NCBI RefSeq assembly: GCF_025061645.1
Contig: NZ_JANYMP010000047.1
Coordinates: forward strand, 1-55,546
From: Umezawaea endophytica
GTDB lineage: Bacteria; Actinomycetota; Actinomycetes; Mycobacteriales; Pseudonocardiaceae
Reading direction: 5' to 3'
DNA: 55,546 nucleotides
Shown here: in pieces, positions 24,962 through 33,881 of the stretch
Layout of the letters: every line of letters starts with the position of its first letter
Position numbering within the stretch: the stretch's first letter is position 1
Made by a program: the position numbers and the translations under genes
The notes under the pieces: generated by a model
Told to the model about the DNA's origin: nothing
The model's input: only the letters and a program-made list of their open reading frames with translations
Databases searched by the model: none

Positions 24962-27806
24962 CCGACGCTCCGCGGCGCACGTGGCCCAGCACGCGGCAGC
25001 CGCGGACCACTCGGATCGCAAGGTGTACAGCAAGCGGGGTCGCCGCCTCACCGGTGAACAGGCGATCCCGAGCTACACGCCGTCCATCGCCGCCCGCAGC
25101 ATCGACGGCCACCTGCTGCGCACCGGCCAGGAGGTCTACGCCTGGTACAAGCTCGCGCCGCAGCGCTGGTCGTTCCGGTCGGACTCGCAGCGCCAGGACC
25201 TGATCGCGGCCATCGCCGGTCAGTACGCGGAGCTGCAGGGCCGCTGGATGCACCTGCGCGTGACCACGCGCCCGTACCCGATCCGGATGTGGGCCGAGGC
25301 GCACGTCCACAACGCGGTGCGCCGCCTCCCGGACACCCCCGGCACGCTGTCGTTCGACGACTACATGGTCGGCGAGCAGCAGCAGCTCATGGGTCGTTCG
25401 ATGGCGGAGAAGGAGGTCTACCTGGGCGTCCAGGTGCAGACCCGCAACATGATGGACCGCGCCGTCGAACGCGCCGCTCCCGTGCTGCGCAAGGTCTTCC
25501 CGGACGCCGTGGACGCCGAGCTGGTGGCGTTGGACAGCGAGGTCGACCACCTCGACCAGGTCATCGGCTCCGCGGGCCTCGAAGGGCGTCCGGCGACGGC
25601 CGAGGAGATGTCCTGGCTGATGCACCGGTCGTGCTCGCTCGGCCTGCCCGCCCCGCGCAACCTCCCGGCCGTGCCGGGCGCCGCGTGGGAGCCGGAGGAC
25701 CTGGCCAGCTTTACCGACGCGGCGGACTTCCACCAGGAGCCGTACTCGCCGACCGTCACCGTGCGTGGCCGGACCGGGTCGAACGCGGGCATCCGCCGCC
25801 ACGTCGTGGTGCTCACCGTCGGCCTGATGCACGGCTTGCAGATCCCCGAGGTCGACGACCCGTGGGTGCAGCGGGCCGACCGCCTGCCCGCGAGCGTCGA
25901 GTGGTCCGCGCGGATCTACGTGCGCAAACCCGAGGACGTCTCGGGTGAGCTCCAGCGGCAGATGAACAAGGTCCGCTCGCAGGTCCGGCACTACACCGAC
26001 GAGCACGAGCTGGAGCCGCCGCAGTCGCTGGCGCGCCAGGCGTCGCGGGTGCTGGACATCGACGACGAGATGACGTCGGGCTTCACCGCGATGGGCACCC
26101 GTGTGCGCTCGTGGTGGCGGCTCGCGGTCTCGGGGCCGACCGAGCGCGACGCGCTGCGGCTGGCGCAGTCGCTGCTGGACCTCTACAAGCCGAAGGTCGC
26201 CATCGAGCACCCCGAGGCGCAGTTCGCCATCGCCAGGGAGTTCATCCCCGGCGAGTCGCTGTCGTCCGGCGCGTACCTGCGCCGTGGCTCGGTGCTGTGG
26301 GCGGCCTCGGCCGTCCCGACGGCGACGGCTGAGGTCGGTGACCGGCGCGGCATCCTGCTCGGCGAGACGTGCACGGCCACCCGGCGGCCGGTGGCGTGGG
26401 ACCCGTGGATGGCGCAGGAGCTGCGCGACGCGTCGGGCCTCACGGCGATGGTCGCGGGCCTCGGTGCGGGCAAGTCGTTCCTCGGCGGCGGCATCGTCTA
26501 CAAGACGCTGCGCGCGGGCGCCCACTGGACGCTGCTCGACCCGTCGGGTCCGCTGGCGGCGCTCTGCGAGCTGCCCGAGCTGAAGCCGTACGCGCGGCCG
26601 ATCAACCTGCTCAACGCCCAGCCCGGCATCCTCAACCCGTACCGGGTGGTCGCCGAGCCGATGCTGGAGCACTTCATCGACGAGGAGGACCCCGAGCGGG
26701 CCTGGCGCCGGGAGAAGGCACTGGCCGCGGCCACCCGTCGACGGCTGGTGCTGGACGTCCTGAGCGGCCTGCTGCCGTACGAGGTGGCGAAGCTGCCGCA
26801 GACCCGGATCGTGCTGCTGCGCGCGGTGCGGACGGTCGGCGGCCGGTTCGACGCCCACCCCGGCCAGGTCTTCGAGGCGCTGCGGCGGGACGCGAGCGAG
26901 CACCACGAGCACGCGGTGGTCGTGGCGGACTTCCTGGACGAGATGCGCGAGCGCATGTCGCTGCTCATCCCCGAGCGCAACGCCGACCCGTACGACGAGC
27001 AGCGCGACGACCGGCTCACGGTGCTGACCATGGCGGGCCTGAACCTGCCGAAGGACAACGTCGGCCGCGAGCACTGGACGGACGCCGAGGCGCTGGGCGT
27101 CGAGATGCTGAACCTGGCCGCGTGGCTCACCCAGCGGTCGATCTACGAGCGCCCCAAGGACCTCCGCAAGGGCGTCTGGATCGACGAGGCGTTCTTCCTG
27201 TCCGAGGTCCCGACGGGCCGCGTGCTGATGAACCGCTTCGCGCGCGACTCGCGCAAGTGGAACGTCCGCGTGCTGCTGTCGTCGCAGGTCCCGGCGGACT
27301 TCCTGAAGATCCAGGGCTTCGTCACGCTGCTGGACTCGGTCTTCGTCGGCAGGCTCGACGACGACCAGGCCCAGTCGGACGCGCTGCGGCTGCTCAAGGT
27401 GCCGATCGGCGCGGGCTACGAGCAGGTCGTGGCGAGCCTCGGCCGTCGACCCGGTGGTGTGCGCAACGCCGCCGAGCGCGACCGCGCGCCCCGCCAGTTC
27501 ATCTTCGGCGACGGCGCGGGCGGCGTGGAGCGGATCCGCATCGACTTCAGCGGCCCGCACCTGGCGCACCTGCGCGAGGGCCTGGACACGACGCCGGACG
27601 CGTTGCGGCACAACGAGGGCGACGTCGTGGAGGTGTCCGCGCCCCTGGAGGAGCGGCTCACCTACAACGAGCGCAACCACACCGACGACTACGACGACGA
27701 GCTGGCCGCCGACCTGGAGGTCGGGCTGGTCGACGACGACGAGCTGGTGGACTCGACACACGGCGAGGGAGGGAACCGTCGACCGGGCCGGGAAGGCGCG
27801 GCATGA
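24936..27806 (+). CDS. VirB4-like secretion ATPase
   Basis: The 956-residue protein has an N-terminal domain (1-~430) and a C-terminal RecA-like motor. Walker A is GLGAGKS at ~508-514 and Walker B is GVWIDEAFFL near 747-753. A DSRKWNVRVLLSSQ segment follows, as in VirB4/TraC-type ATPases where a conserved RxxG/Q motif follows Walker B. It should power assembly or export at the membrane. GTG 24936 is chosen because AGAAGGAGG lies 6 nt upstream; the open frame reaches further upstream within the preceding gene. The stop overlaps the next ATG (ATGA). The tail is acidic (DDYDDELAADLE). Confidence 0.85.
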   Translation: MFGRRRDRDRRSAAHVAQHAAAADHSDRKVYSKRGRRLTGEQAIPSYTPSIAARSIDGHLLRTGQEVYAWYKLAPQRWSFRSDSQRQDLIAAIAGQYAELQGRWMHLRVTTRPYPIRMWAEAHVHNAVRRLPDTPGTLSFDDYMVGEQQQLMGRSMAEKEVYLGVQVQTRNMMDRAVERAAPVLRKVFPDAVDAELVALDSEVDHLDQVIGSAGLEGRPATAEEMSWLMHRSCSLGLPAPRNLPAVPGAAWEPEDLASFTDAADFHQEPYSPTVTVRGRTGSNAGIRRHVVVLTVGLMHGLQIPEVDDPWVQRADRLPASVEWSARIYVRKPEDVSGELQRQMNKVRSQVRHYTDEHELEPPQSLARQASRVLDIDDEMTSGFTAMGTRVRSWWRLAVSGPTERDALRLAQSLLDLYKPKVAIEHPEAQFAIAREFIPGESLSSGAYLRRGSVLWAASAVPTATAEVGDRRGILLGETCTATRRPVAWDPWMAQELRDASGLTAMVAGLGAGKSFLGGGIVYKTLRAGAHWTLLDPSGPLAALCELPELKPYARPINLLNAQPGILNPYRVVAEPMLEHFIDEEDPERAWRREKALAAATRRRLVLDVLSGLLPYEVAKLPQTRIVLLRAVRTVGGRFDAHPGQVFEALRRDASEHHEHAVVVADFLDEMRERMSLLIPERNADPYDEQRDDRLTVLTMAGLNLPKDNVGREHWTDAEALGVEMLNLAAWLTQRSIYERPKDLRKGVWIDEAFFLSEVPTGRVLMNRFARDSRKWNVRVLLSSQVPADFLKIQGFVTLLDSVFVGRLDDDQAQSDALRLLKVPIGAGYEQVVASLGRRPGGVRNAAERDRAPRQFIFGDGAGGVERIRIDFSGPHLAHLREGLDTTPDALRHNEGDVVEVSAPLEERLTYNERNHTDDYDDELAADLEVGLVDDDELVDSTHGEGGNRRPGREGAA

Positions 27807-29728
27807 CGCTCCTCCTCATCGTCCTCGCGACAGCCGCCGCGCCGAGTGCGCGGCGGCTGTACAAGCGGTTCCGGGGCCCGGCCGGACCGGGGCCCAAGCG
27901 GTGGCGCCCGCTCGGCGTGGTGGTGGCGATCCTGGCGTTGCAGGCGGTCATCGGCGCGCCCGCGGCGAACGCGGCGGCGTGCGGTGAGTCCCCGAACCCC
28001 GAACGGCCGGGGTCCGGCATGGTCGGCGCGATCGACCCGCCGATCGGCAACGGCCTCAAGGACACGCCGTACCTGAACTTCGGGTACGCGGGCATGGTCT
28101 GGCACACGTACCAGGAGAAGTGCACGGTCCTGCCGGACTCGCCCGGTGTGATCGACACCTGGATGGGCAACGAGCTGTTCAACGTCGGCAAGAACATCGT
28201 CGGCGCGACGAACGCCCTGCACTACACCGTGATGGGCCGCGGCCTGCTGGTGCCGCTGGACGACGCGGTGAAGTCCGGTGTCCAGAAGGTCTACGACAAC
28301 GTCTACCTGCGCTGGTTCGGCCTGGTGGCGCTGCTGCTGGCGATCCTGATGTTCCGGCAGATCTGGCAGGGCGACCTGGCCACGATCAGCAAGCGGGGCA
28401 TGTGGGCGCTGGCCGCGATGTGGCTGGCGACGTCGACGCTCGCGTTACCCCAGTTCTACACGCTGCTCGACAGCACGCTGGTGACGAAGACGTCGGAGAT
28501 CCAAGCGGGTTTCGTGGAGTCGCCTGAGGAACAGGGCACGCTGCACGTGCTGCCGTCCAAGCTGCACGACACCGTCGTCTACCAGAGCTGGCTGCGCGGC
28601 GAGTTCGGCACGCCGGACGCCCCGCAGGCCACCGAGTTCGGGTCGCGGCTGCTGAACGCGCAGGCGTGGACGACCGATGAGTTGGCCCAGCACAAGGACG
28701 GCGACCAGGCGGCGCTGGACGCGAAGAAGGCCGAGTACAAGGCGATCTTCGCGGGCCTCGGCACGTCGAAGGGCTACTTCACCGGCGAGGACGGCAGCCG
28801 CATGGGCTCCGGCTTCCTGGCGATGCTCCAGGCCGTGGCGTTCTCGCTGTTCCAGCTCTTCGCGAAGGCCGCGGTGCTGCTGGCCCAGCTCCTGCTGCGG
28901 ATCCTGACGCTGGCCGGACCGCTGATCGGCCTGGTCGCGCTGATCCACCACGACCTGCTGCGCAAGGTCGGCCGCGCGGCGGCGGTGACGGTGTTCAACG
29001 TGCTGATCCTCGCCGTGCTGGCGGGCACGCACGCGCTGCTGCTCCAGGCGATCCTCAACGCCAACGGGCTGTCGCTGCTCACCAGGACGCTGCTCGGGCT
29101 GATGCTGACGGTCATCTGCTTCATGATCGGCAAACCGCTGCGCCGCATGTGGCAGATGGTGGAGATGTCGGTCGGGTCGGCCAGCCAGGCGCTGCCGATG
29201 GGGCAGGGCCTGCTGTCGCGGATGCGCGGCAAGAAGGCCGACAACGGCCCGACGCCGCAGGACGAGTTCTGGGACACCGTGCGCGACACCGACCCGGACG
29301 GCGACCCGACCCCGCAGCGCGACCGGACTCGCGTCCGGCCCGAGGCGAACAACCCGGTCATGGCGACGGCGCAGCGGCTCGACCGCGGCTCCGGCCCGGC
29401 CGAACTGCCGTCGTCGTCGGGCAGCGGTGGCGACCGCGCGCTGCCCGCCCGCGGTCACGGCGGACCGGCGGCCCTGCCGTCCGGCCGCTCCAGCCGCGTC
29501 GTGGACACGGCTCCGGCGTCCGACCGGGGCTGGGACCGGCACGAGGACGCGGTCTTCGTGCCCTCCCGCGTCCCCACGTACAGCAGCAGCAACAGCAGCA
29601 GCTTCGCCCGCGTCTCGGACAACCCCGTGGTGCCGGGCCCCCGCCGGGCCGAGACTGAGGTCGTCGCGGGGCGGCAGGTGCACGTGATCTACCGCCCGTC
29701 GCGCGGGCTCGAAGTCAGGGACAACTGA
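27803..29728 (+). CDS. Polytopic membrane protein (VirB6/TrbL-like)
   Basis: The 641-residue protein has an N-terminal hydrophobic stretch and a signal-like segment ending AANAAAC. An extracytoplasmic portion follows, then several membrane helices (LRWFGLVALLLAILMF, MWALAAMWLATSTLAL, and a cluster between ~360 and 450 including LLRILTLAGPLIGLVALI and VTVFNVLILAVLAGTHALLL). The C-terminal ~190 residues are hydrophilic, low-complexity and Ser/Pro/Arg-rich with a Ser-Asn run. This is the layout of VirB6/TrbL-type channel proteins of Gram-positive type IV systems. ATG 27803 overlaps the ATPase stop. Confidence 0.72.
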   Translation: MTLLLIVLATAAAPSARRLYKRFRGPAGPGPKRWRPLGVVVAILALQAVIGAPAANAAACGESPNPERPGSGMVGAIDPPIGNGLKDTPYLNFGYAGMVWHTYQEKCTVLPDSPGVIDTWMGNELFNVGKNIVGATNALHYTVMGRGLLVPLDDAVKSGVQKVYDNVYLRWFGLVALLLAILMFRQIWQGDLATISKRGMWALAAMWLATSTLALPQFYTLLDSTLVTKTSEIQAGFVESPEEQGTLHVLPSKLHDTVVYQSWLRGEFGTPDAPQATEFGSRLLNAQAWTTDELAQHKDGDQAALDAKKAEYKAIFAGLGTSKGYFTGEDGSRMGSGFLAMLQAVAFSLFQLFAKAAVLLAQLLLRILTLAGPLIGLVALIHHDLLRKVGRAAAVTVFNVLILAVLAGTHALLLQAILNANGLSLLTRTLLGLMLTVICFMIGKPLRRMWQMVEMSVGSASQALPMGQGLLSRMRGKKADNGPTPQDEFWDTVRDTDPDGDPTPQRDRTRVRPEANNPVMATAQRLDRGSGPAELPSSSGSGGDRALPARGHGGPAALPSGRSSRVVDTAPASDRGWDRHEDAVFVPSRVPTYSSSNSSSFARVSDNPVVPGPRRAETEVVAGRQVHVIYRPSRGLEVRDN

Positions 29729-29729
29729 G

Positions 29730-30329
29730 ATGCCGATCCGGACGAACAGGGGCCGCGCGGCGGTCTACCGACGCCTGTGGAGCTGGCCGCTGCGGTCGCC
29801 GAACCACCTGATCGCGACGATCGTCGGCTTCGCCGTGGTGATCATCGTGTTCACCAGCGTGATCCCGGCCATCACCAAGGGCGCCAGGGGCGGCGGTTCG
29901 ACCGGCGCCGCCACCACCACGTCCCAGGTGCCCGGCCAGGTCGGCGTGCTCCCGTCCGGCGTCCCGACCATCTCGCTGCCGACGAAGGCGGCCCCGCCGT
30001 CGTCCACGCCCGCTTCGGCTCCCGTGGACCCGGACGCCGCCGTCACGGCCGATCTCTGGGCGGAAGCGTGGATCACCCGTCCGGCGGACAACAAGAACTC
30101 CACCTGGCTTGAGACCCTCAGGAAGTACACAACCGAAGAGCTGTTGCCCCAGATGGCGACCGTCGACCCCGGCAACCTGCCGACGGCGCTGGAAGGCCGG
30201 GTGCAGGAGAAGGAGTCGCACACGGACTCCGTCGTGTTCGAGGTCGGCTTGAAGGGCGGAGGCACCCTCCAGATGACGGTGGTGAAGAGGGCCGAGGTCT
30301 GGCTCGTGCACAAGTACGACAGGGTGTGA
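29730..30329 (+). CDS. Single-pass membrane protein (VirB8/TcpC-like position)
   Basis: The 199-residue protein has a basic N-terminus, one membrane helix (LIATIVGFAVVIIVFTSVI, ~27-45), a Gly/Ser/Thr/Pro-rich linker to ~95, and a compact C-terminal alpha/beta domain (~100-199). That topology matches the NTF2-like VirB8/TcpC scaffold proteins of type IV systems, but no diagnostic motif is seen. It begins 1 nt after the previous stop and ends 4 nt before the next start. Confidence 0.6.
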   Translation: MPIRTNRGRAAVYRRLWSWPLRSPNHLIATIVGFAVVIIVFTSVIPAITKGARGGGSTGAATTTSQVPGQVGVLPSGVPTISLPTKAAPPSSTPASAPVDPDAAVTADLWAEAWITRPADNKNSTWLETLRKYTTEELLPQMATVDPGNLPTALEGRVQEKESHTDSVVFEVGLKGGGTLQMTVVKRAEVWLVHKYDRV

Positions 30330-30333
30330 CGGC

Positions 30334-31338
30334 ATGCTGAAGGTCGGCGTCCTGGTGTCCGTGGTGGTGACCGTGCTGCTCACGGTCGTCCTGACGAACG
30401 GTGTGACCACGGTCGTCGGCAACAACAGCAACGCGCTGGGCAACATCGGCCTCGTCAACATGAGCTGCAACGCCTCCATCGGCCCCTGGGACGCGGGCGG
30501 CGCGGACAAGGGCAAGAACGACGCCAGCAACCTGAAGGAAGAGCAGCGCGGCACCGTCGCCAAGATCATCTCCATCGGCCAGGAGCGCAAGCTCCCGCCG
30601 CTCGCGTGGCAGATCGCGATCCAGGCGGGCATGACGGAGTCCGGGTTGCGGCCGCTCGACTACGGCGACCGCGACTCGCTCGGCATCTTCCAGATGCGCC
30701 CCTCCATGGGGTGGGGCACGCCCGCCCAGGTCACCGACCCCGTCTACGCGATCAACAAGTTCTACGACGTCCTGCTGGCCGTGCCGGAGTGGGAGGCCAG
30801 GCGCCCCGGCGAGTCCGCGCAGGCCGTGGAGCGCTCGGCGTTCCCGGACCGGTACCACAACTGGGAGGCCATGGCGGCCTTCCTCATCGGTGAACTCGGC
30901 CAGGTCGCCGACCCGGCAGGCTGCGGGCAGAGCAACGGGGCGTTCCTGCCGACGTCGGTGGCGGCGGCCAAGGCCATCGCGTTCACCAGGGAGCAGTTGG
31001 GCGAGCCGTACCTGTGGGGCGGCAACGGCCCGGACGCCTGGGACTGCTCCGGCATCCTGGTCAAGGCGTTCGCCACCGCCGACATCCAGATCCCGCGGGT
31101 GGCCAACGACCAGTACATGAAGGGCGGCGCCTTCCTCCCCGTGCGGGAAGCGCAGCCAGGTGATTTGATCTTCTGGGCCACGAACCCGTCCGACCCGGTC
31201 ACGGTCCACCACGTCGCCATGTACCTGGGTGGCGACGAGTACATCCACGCGCCGCAGACGGGTGACGTGGTGAAGATCAGCAAGATCAACTGGGACTACT
31301 TCGAGTTGATGCCACTGGCCGTTCGGCCGGGTGTGTAG
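30334..31338 (+). CDS. Membrane-anchored transglycosylase-like / NlpC-P60 peptidoglycan hydrolase
   Basis: The 334-residue protein has an N-terminal signal-anchor (GVLVSVVVTVLLTVVLTNGV). Residues ~70-190 form a lysozyme-like fold (IAIQAGMTESGLRPLDYGDRDSLGIFQMRPS) with a possible catalytic Glu in TESGL. Residues ~210-334 form an NlpC/P60 domain with Cys238 in AWDCSG and His293 in VHHVAMYLG. This two-enzyme form opens peptidoglycan for secretion machines, like VirB1 in Gram-positive type IV systems. It is part of the tightly packed operon. Confidence 0.85.
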   Translation: MLKVGVLVSVVVTVLLTVVLTNGVTTVVGNNSNALGNIGLVNMSCNASIGPWDAGGADKGKNDASNLKEEQRGTVAKIISIGQERKLPPLAWQIAIQAGMTESGLRPLDYGDRDSLGIFQMRPSMGWGTPAQVTDPVYAINKFYDVLLAVPEWEARRPGESAQAVERSAFPDRYHNWEAMAAFLIGELGQVADPAGCGQSNGAFLPTSVAAAKAIAFTREQLGEPYLWGGNGPDAWDCSGILVKAFATADIQIPRVANDQYMKGGAFLPVREAQPGDLIFWATNPSDPVTVHHVAMYLGGDEYIHAPQTGDVVKISKINWDYFELMPLAVRPGV

Positions 31339-31389
31339 GTCTGCGAAGGCCAGGCGAGGTGCAGCGCCTGTGAGGAGGGAGCGCCGAAC

Positions 31390-31965
31390 ATGTTCACCCC
31401 CGACCCGATCCCGCGTCCGGTAGGGCCACCCGCGTCCACCACGCCGGTGCGCGACTACCTGTCCAGTCCGAAGCCCGGCGTGGACAAGTCGTACGTGGTG
31501 TTACCGCGGTCGCTGGTCGAGGCGATGCCGCTGCCCTGGCAGCAGCACATGGCCCACCTGCTGGCCGAGTTGCACCACAACGCCGCCCACCTGCACTGGC
31601 CGCACTACCGGGTGGTGCCTTCTCGGGTGGAGAAGCTGGTGGATCTGGATGAGGAGCAGTTGGCCGAGGTCGGGGCGATCATGGAGATCGACTCTGATGG
31701 GGAGTTGGTTTATCGGGAGAGGAATGGGGGGCGGATCTCGAACCCGGAGAGTCGGACGGTGATGGTGTCGTGTGTGGATCCGATACCTGGGGAGTTCGCT
31801 AATGCGAATCAGAATACGCCGCCTCGGGGGTTTGCTGCGCCTTATCCGGGGGTGCCTGGAGGGTCTGGGCCGGGTGGGCCTGGAGGTCCGGGAGGGCCTG
31901 GGGGTCCTGGGGCGGTGACGGGGCATCCGTCTGGGCCGTTGCCTGTGCAGGCGCCTCGGTGGTGA
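31390..31965 (+). CDS. Conserved small protein with Gly/Pro-rich tail, last gene of module
   Basis: The 191-residue cytosolic protein has a conserved core (residues ~20-130: YVVLPRSLVEAMPLPWQQHMAHLLAELHHNAAHLHWPHYRVVP) and a collagen-like GGPGGPGG tail. The function is not recognised; homologues probably accompany this ATPase operon. GAGGAGGGAGC precedes ATG 31390. Codon use shifts abruptly inside the gene: the first ~230 bp are C-rich at third positions, while after ~31620 T and G dominate, and that style continues into the RNB gene. Confidence 0.65.
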   Translation: MFTPDPIPRPVGPPASTTPVRDYLSSPKPGVDKSYVVLPRSLVEAMPLPWQQHMAHLLAELHHNAAHLHWPHYRVVPSRVEKLVDLDEEQLAEVGAIMEIDSDGELVYRERNGGRISNPESRTVMVSCVDPIPGEFANANQNTPPRGFAAPYPGVPGGSGPGGPGGPGGPGGPGAVTGHPSGPLPVQAPRW

Positions 31966-32046
31966 GGGTGTCGGTTTCGACGTGGTCACTTGGGGGCGGC
32001 TGCCGGTTCCAGGGTGGTCGGCGGGCGGGTGCCGGTTCCAGCGTGG

Positions 32047-32166
32047 TGTGGCCGATTTGACTTGGGGCCCCTAGATTCGACCCTTCGCCGGGCACTTAGG
32101 GCGGAGGGTGAAGCTGCCGCCCGGCGAAAGTTTAAGGGTCGAATCCCCCAAGTAAAATCGGCCACG
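32047..32166 (+). repeat. Long-hairpin element, copy 2
   Basis: Same architecture and orientation as copy 1 at 23159. The outer stem begins TGTGGCCGATTTGACTTGGG. The middle stem is ATTCGACCCTT with AAGGGTCGAAT, and the inner stem is CGCCGGGC with GCCCGGCG. Compared with copy 1 the stem bases change on both sides together, while the bulge CCCCTAG and loop GGTGAAGCTGCC are kept. The apical pair GGCGG/CTGCC requires a G-U wobble, which would favour an RNA read from the plus strand. It closes the secretion-like module. Confidence 0.85.
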
Positions 32167-32247
32167 GTTCTAGGGCGGTGGCTGCCGGTCTCGTAGTGGG
32201 TCGCCTGTCGAAGTGACATGCGTGGCATTGCATGGAACGCTTGTGGC

Positions 32248-32436
32248 ATGGCTGGTGATGAGAACGCCTGGTACTACTGCTTGACGCACAAGGCTGTTGA
32301 GCGTGGTGTTGGTTGTCGGGGTGGGGATCGGATGGGGCCCTACCCTGATGAGGCCACTGCTGCGCGCGCGCTTGATATTGCTCGGGAGCGGACTGCTGCT
32401 GCTGATGACGCGTCGCGTAAATGGGACGGCGACTGA
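32248..32436 (+). CDS. Small conserved actinobacterial protein with SPOR-like core
   Basis: The 62-residue protein has the conserved pattern WYYCLTHKAVERGVGC...DRMGPYPDEATAARAL. This short family is common in actinobacteria and is sometimes mislabelled as methionine aminopeptidase. It has two Cys that could bind metal. ATG 32248 is preferred over ATG 32218 because the family core begins shortly after it. It lies just upstream of the RNB gene. Function unknown. Confidence 0.7.
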   Translation: MAGDENAWYYCLTHKAVERGVGCRGGDRMGPYPDEATAARALDIARERTAAADDASRKWDGD

Positions 32437-32447
32437 TCGATCGCGGC

Positions 32448-32453
32448 TATGGT
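32448..32453 (+). promoter_or_regulatory. -10 element giving a leaderless RNB transcript
   Basis: TATGGT lies 5 nt before GTG 32459. With a start point 6-7 nt downstream the mRNA would begin at or near the start codon, and no ribosome site is visible. Confidence 0.45.
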
Positions 32454-32458
32454 TGGGC

Positions 32459-33871
32459 GTGGCCTCCTTGGTGATCAGGACCGGTCGCGCCGAGTTGGAT
32501 TTCAGCGGGATCCGTACCGAGTTCGGGTTGCCGCAGGAGTTTCCGGCTTTGGCGTTGGCCGAGGCGGAGCAAGCGGTGTTGCGTGCGCCCGGTGAGCGGG
32601 AGGACGCGACCGCGCTTCCTCTTGTCACGATTGATCCGCCTGGTGCGAAGGATCTCGACCAGGCGCTGTTGATCTTGCGTCGTCCTGGCGGGCGGTTCCG
32701 CGTGCACTACGCCATCGCCGATGTCGGTGGGTTCGTGGTGCCCGGTGGGGCGTTGGACGCCGAGGTTCGCAAGCGCGGGCAGACGTTGTACCTGCCTGAT
32801 GGGAACGTTCCGCTGCACCCGACCGTGTTGTCCGAGGGTGCGGCCAGTTTGCTGCCTACGCAGACGCGGCCTGCGGTGTTGTGGACGTTCGACTGTGGTG
32901 CGGATGGTGAGCCCGAGTCTGTTCGGGTGCGGCGGGCTGTGGTGCGGTCTACTGCGCAGTTCGACTACGAGTCGGTGCAGGCGACGATCGCCGCTGGGAC
33001 GATGCACCCCTCGATCGAGGCGTTGCCGGACTTCGGTCGGTTGCGGCGGGAGCGGGCGTTGGACCGCGGTGCCGTGGAACTCCAGCTTCCCGAGCAGGAG
33101 ATCGAGCCGAACGGTGATGGTGATTGGAAGCTGGTCCTGCGGCCTCGTGTTGAGGTTGACGCGTGGAACGCGGAGATCTCGCTGTTGACCGGCATGTCCG
33201 CCGCCAAGATCATGGTGGACGCTCGTGTGGGGATCTTGCGGACGCTTCCCGACGCCGATGAGGGTGCGGTCGAGGCGATCAAGCGGTCGGCGCACGCCCT
33301 GAACGTGCCGTGGGCTGATGGGGTTAGTCCGGCGAAGTTGCTCGCCGGGTTGGATCCGTCTCGGCCGGAGTCGTTGGCGTTGTTCGTGGACGCGACCCGG
33401 TTGTTGCGGGGTGCGGGGTACACGGCGTTCAACGGGGTGGTGCCGGAGATCGCCACGCACGCGGGGATCGCGGCTTCCTACGCGCACGTGACGGCGCCGC
33501 TCCGGCGGTTGGTCGATCGGTTCGCCACTGAGGTGTGCCTCGCCGTGACCGAGGGGCGTGAGGTGCCTGAGTGGTTGCAGAAGGCGTTGCCCGAGCTGCC
33601 TGGGTTGATGGGTGGGTCGGACGCGCTTGCGAGCAAGGTCGATCGGGCCTGTCTTGACCAGGTCGAGGCGTGGGTGATGGAGGATCGGGTCGGGCAGGAG
33701 TTCGACGCGGTGGTGTTGCGGTCCGAAGGTAACGGGGCTGATGTGTTCGTGGCCGAGCCGCCGGTGATGGGGCGTTGTTCGGGTGAGGACGTGCCCGAGG
33801 GGGAGCGGATCCGGGTGCGGTTGGTGCAGGCCGACGCGGCTCGGCGCAAGGTCGCGTTCGAAGCCGTGTGA
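32459..33871 (+). CDS. RNB-domain (RNase II family) ribonuclease
   Basis: The ~470-residue exoribonuclease-like protein has the RNB catalytic block VTIDPPGAKDLDQALLI, with the metal-binding aspartates, then HYAIADVGGFV. Later come YLPDGNVPLHP, SLLPTQTRPAVLWTFDCG and the C-terminal YAHVTAPLRRLVDRFA motif. It degrades RNA 3' to 5'. It lacks the N-terminal cold-shock domains of RNase II/R, as in the short actinobacterial form. Start options are GTG 32459 (favoured by the -10 spacing) and GTG 32471. Codon use is unusually T/G-ending across the gene. Confidence 0.88.
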   Translation: MASLVIRTGRAELDFSGIRTEFGLPQEFPALALAEAEQAVLRAPGEREDATALPLVTIDPPGAKDLDQALLILRRPGGRFRVHYAIADVGGFVVPGGALDAEVRKRGQTLYLPDGNVPLHPTVLSEGAASLLPTQTRPAVLWTFDCGADGEPESVRVRRAVVRSTAQFDYESVQATIAAGTMHPSIEALPDFGRLRRERALDRGAVELQLPEQEIEPNGDGDWKLVLRPRVEVDAWNAEISLLTGMSAAKIMVDARVGILRTLPDADEGAVEAIKRSAHALNVPWADGVSPAKLLAGLDPSRPESLALFVDATRLLRGAGYTAFNGVVPEIATHAGIAASYAHVTAPLRRLVDRFATEVCLAVTEGREVPEWLQKALPELPGLMGGSDALASKVDRACLDQVEAWVMEDRVGQEFDAVVLRSEGNGADVFVAEPPVMGRCSGEDVPEGERIRVRLVQADAARRKVAFEAV

Positions 33872-33881
33872 AGATGACCCG

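Noticed and set aside
23159-32166. The two hairpin elements as attL/attR of an integrated element
   Set aside because: Attachment sites made by one integration should be identical over the core. These differ by paired changes throughout the stems, and no integrase is present.
32047-32166. tRNA gene, because of GGGTCGAATCCC resembling a T-arm
   Set aside because: No acceptor, D- or anticodon arms fit, and the motif is one side of the long hairpin.
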